From contig HF996014.1 in NCBI GenBank assembly GCA_000432515.1, positions 48,832-56,280 on the forward strand: a DNA stretch of 7,449 bases. The letters are read 5' to 3'. Below are positions 6,279-7,449 of the stretch, one piece after another. Under the pieces are notes generated by a model. It made no database searches, was not told the DNA's origin, and saw nothing but the letters and a program-made list of their open reading frames with translations. Within the stretch, counting starts at the first letter, position 1. Each line of letters begins with the position of its first letter. A program made the translations under genes and the position numbers. The stretch is from Bacteroides sp. CAG:545. GTDB lineage: Bacteria > Bacteroidota > Bacteroidia > Bacteroidales > UBA932.

Positions 6279-7091
6279 ATGATCAGATCAAGGATTCTTC
6301 TTTTCGGAACTGCCGCTGCGCTTCTGTTCTGTGCCAATGTCAATGATGCCTCTGCCTGGGGCAAGAGAGAGCATGCCGCTATCGCATATATTGCGGAGCA
6401 GAACCTTTCTCCAAGGGCTGCTAAGGCCGTGTCGGAAATTTTAGAGGGGCAGACAATGTCAAGTTACGCATCATGGCTGGACTACTACAAGCCGCAGATG
6501 ATGATGAAACTAACTGAGCCGCAGAAAGGAAAGATGCAGAGAACCATCCCGCACACGTTCCAGGTGGACTCTTCGCTCCGGGCGTACCGCTATCCGGAGC
6601 ACAGCTGCATAACTGTAATTGAAGAGAGCATTGACAAACTTAAGAACCTGGCTGATCTGGATGATTCCACAAGGACTCAATGTCTGCTGAACATCATTCA
6701 CCTGGTGGGAGACATGCATTGTCCCGGACATGTCATTTATGCGGACAAGAGGGATCGCCACATCGGTGGTTTCAACATTATCTATCGCGGAACTCCGGTA
6801 CGTTATCACAGAGTCTGGGACAGTATGGTTACCGGTGAAACTTTCGCCGGCGGCATACAGGACCTGGCGCATTTCGCATTGACCTCCAGCAAGAAGCAGA
6901 TCAAGAAATTCTGCTCCGGCACCATCTACGACTGGGGAACTGACACCGCCACCTCCACATGCGAAATCTGGAAGATCAAGGAAGGTGAAAAAGTGCCGGA
7001 CACATACATGTACGACCACTGCCGAATGGCGCTCTCCCAGATCGAAAAAGCCGGATACCGCCTCGCCACAGTACTGAATTCGATATTTTAG
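6279..7091 (+). CDS. Secreted S1/P1-family zinc nuclease
   Basis: This 270-residue enzyme belongs to the S1/P1 family, tri-zinc phosphodiesterases that cut single-stranded RNA and DNA to 5'-mononucleotides and can remove 3'-phosphates. A signal peptide ends A-S-A before Trp27. In this family the mature N-terminal Trp is itself a zinc ligand, so cleavage there is expected. All nine ligands can be matched to P1 nuclease: Trp27, His32, Asp68 (in W-L-D), His92 (in I-P-H-T-F), His141, Asp145 and His151 (in HLVGDMHCPGH), and His177 and Asp181 (in Y-H-R-V-W-D). The G-G-F-N after this cluster is also typical. The length is normal for the bacterial family. The protein probably acts in the periplasm or outside the cell. 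Its own promoter lies upstream, and the phosphoesterase gene before it could act on its products. No clear terminator follows in the 27 bases before the convergent gene. Confidence 0.93.
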   Translation: MIRSRILLFGTAAALLFCANVNDASAWGKREHAAIAYIAEQNLSPRAAKAVSEILEGQTMSSYASWLDYYKPQMMMKLTEPQKGKMQRTIPHTFQVDSSLRAYRYPEHSCITVIEESIDKLKNLADLDDSTRTQCLLNIIHLVGDMHCPGHVIYADKRDRHIGGFNIIYRGTPVRYHRVWDSMVTGETFAGGIQDLAHFALTSSKKQIKKFCSGTIYDWGTDTATSTCEIWKIKEGEKVPDTYMYDHCRMALSQIEKAGYRLATVLNSIF

Positions 7092-7118
7092 GGAACGCAG
7101 CACGAAATTGCCTCATCA

Positions 7119-7449
7119 TTATTCATCGTCTTTCTTGTCAAGCAGCTTCTCAGAATACCGCTCCTTTGCAATGGCTATAGCTCGTTGCAGTTTTTCTGAA
7201 AGAAGCTTCTTGTCCGGCAATTTTGTATAGTACTGAGCAACCTTTATTGGACTATCCTCCTCAAGCATCAGATATTCAATATGTTCCGTATTTCCTTCAG
7301 AACACAGAATCAATCCTATTGGAGAATCCTCGCCCTCTCTTCTCTCATTCTTATTGAGATAGCGCAAGTATAACAGCATCTGCCCCTCATATTCTGGCTT
7401 GAACTTTCCAAGTTTTAGGTCTTATGCTGCGTAGATAATTATGTTGTGT
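7119..7449 (-). pseudogene. DUF1016/YhcG-type PDDEXK nuclease, C-terminal part, disrupted (also cut by the window edge)
   Basis: On the minus strand, 7421 down to 7119 encodes about 100 residues ending K-K-D-D-E. They match the C-terminus of DUF1016/YhcG-type PD-(D/E)XK nucleases: DLKLGKFKPEYEGQM, then LRYLNKNERREG, then SPIGLILC and the acidic tail. D-L-K corresponds to the (D/E)-x-K catalytic motif. Directly before it, in frame, is a TAA (7424-7422). The only Met (7379) is the internal G-Q-M of the family, so an 86-residue protein starting there would lack the catalytic motif and is unlikely to be genuine. Bases 7449-7425 read H-N-I-I-I-Y-A-A in the same frame and could be the preceding strand, suggesting a nonsense change. 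An extra A would instead restore a different frame. Full family members are about 340-380 residues. Base composition is more AT-rich than the neighbours. It is convergent with the S1/P1 gene. Confidence 0.68.

Noticed and set aside
6510..7103. Minus-strand open frame (197 codons) opposite the S1/P1 nuclease gene
   Set aside because: It is fully antisense to a gene with all nine zinc ligands and resembles no known protein.
7092..7118. Possible terminator between the convergent S1/P1 and DUF1016 genes
   Set aside because: No stem with a following T-rich tract on either strand could be found in these 27 bases.

Overview
The window looks like part of a Bacteroidota (Bacteroidales-type) chromosome. 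The evidence is a SusC/SusD pair, Sec/SPII lipoproteins encoded directly behind it, an exact match to the Bacteroidetes -7 promoter element TAnnTTTG, and AT-rich leaders. Base composition appears nearer 50% GC than the low forties of Bacteroides itself. A higher-GC gut or rumen Bacteroidales lineage (Alistipes-like or Prevotella/Cryptobacteroides-like) is therefore plausible, but the genus cannot be fixed from this sequence.

Layout: positions 1-4890 hold the distal part of a Sus-type outer-membrane uptake operon, all on the + strand and tightly packed. In order it contains the C-terminal beta-barrel part of a SusC/RagA TonB-dependent transporter (5' end outside the window), a SusD/RagB lipoprotein, a small Calx-beta-like lipoprotein, and a 511-residue lipoprotein with an N-terminal DUF5018-like domain and seven beta-propeller-type repeats. 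The operon ends in a perfect 12-bp hairpin followed by a T-rich tract. Together these genes would bind an oligomeric ligand at the cell surface and pass it through the outer membrane. No glycoside hydrolase or other carbohydrate-active enzyme lies in the window, so the substrate is not revealed.

Positions 4898-6199 encode an exported calcineurin-like metallophosphoesterase of the MetallophosC type, whose ATG lies only a few bases after the operon terminator. Positions 6279-7091 encode an exported S1/P1-family zinc nuclease with all nine zinc ligands, preceded by a good Bacteroidetes promoter that contains a dyad. A phosphatase and a 5'-nucleotide-producing nuclease side by side suggest extracytoplasmic nucleic-acid or phosphate salvage. 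A link to the Sus operon is only a hypothesis.

The right edge (7119-7449, minus strand, convergent) carries the C-terminal part of a DUF1016/YhcG-type PDDEXK nuclease. Its frame is interrupted by a TAA immediately before the catalytic D-L-K motif, so it appears to be a broken gene or a sequencing frameshift. No tRNA, rRNA, CRISPR array, insertion sequence or integrase was seen. No gene-free stretch exceeds 300 bases.
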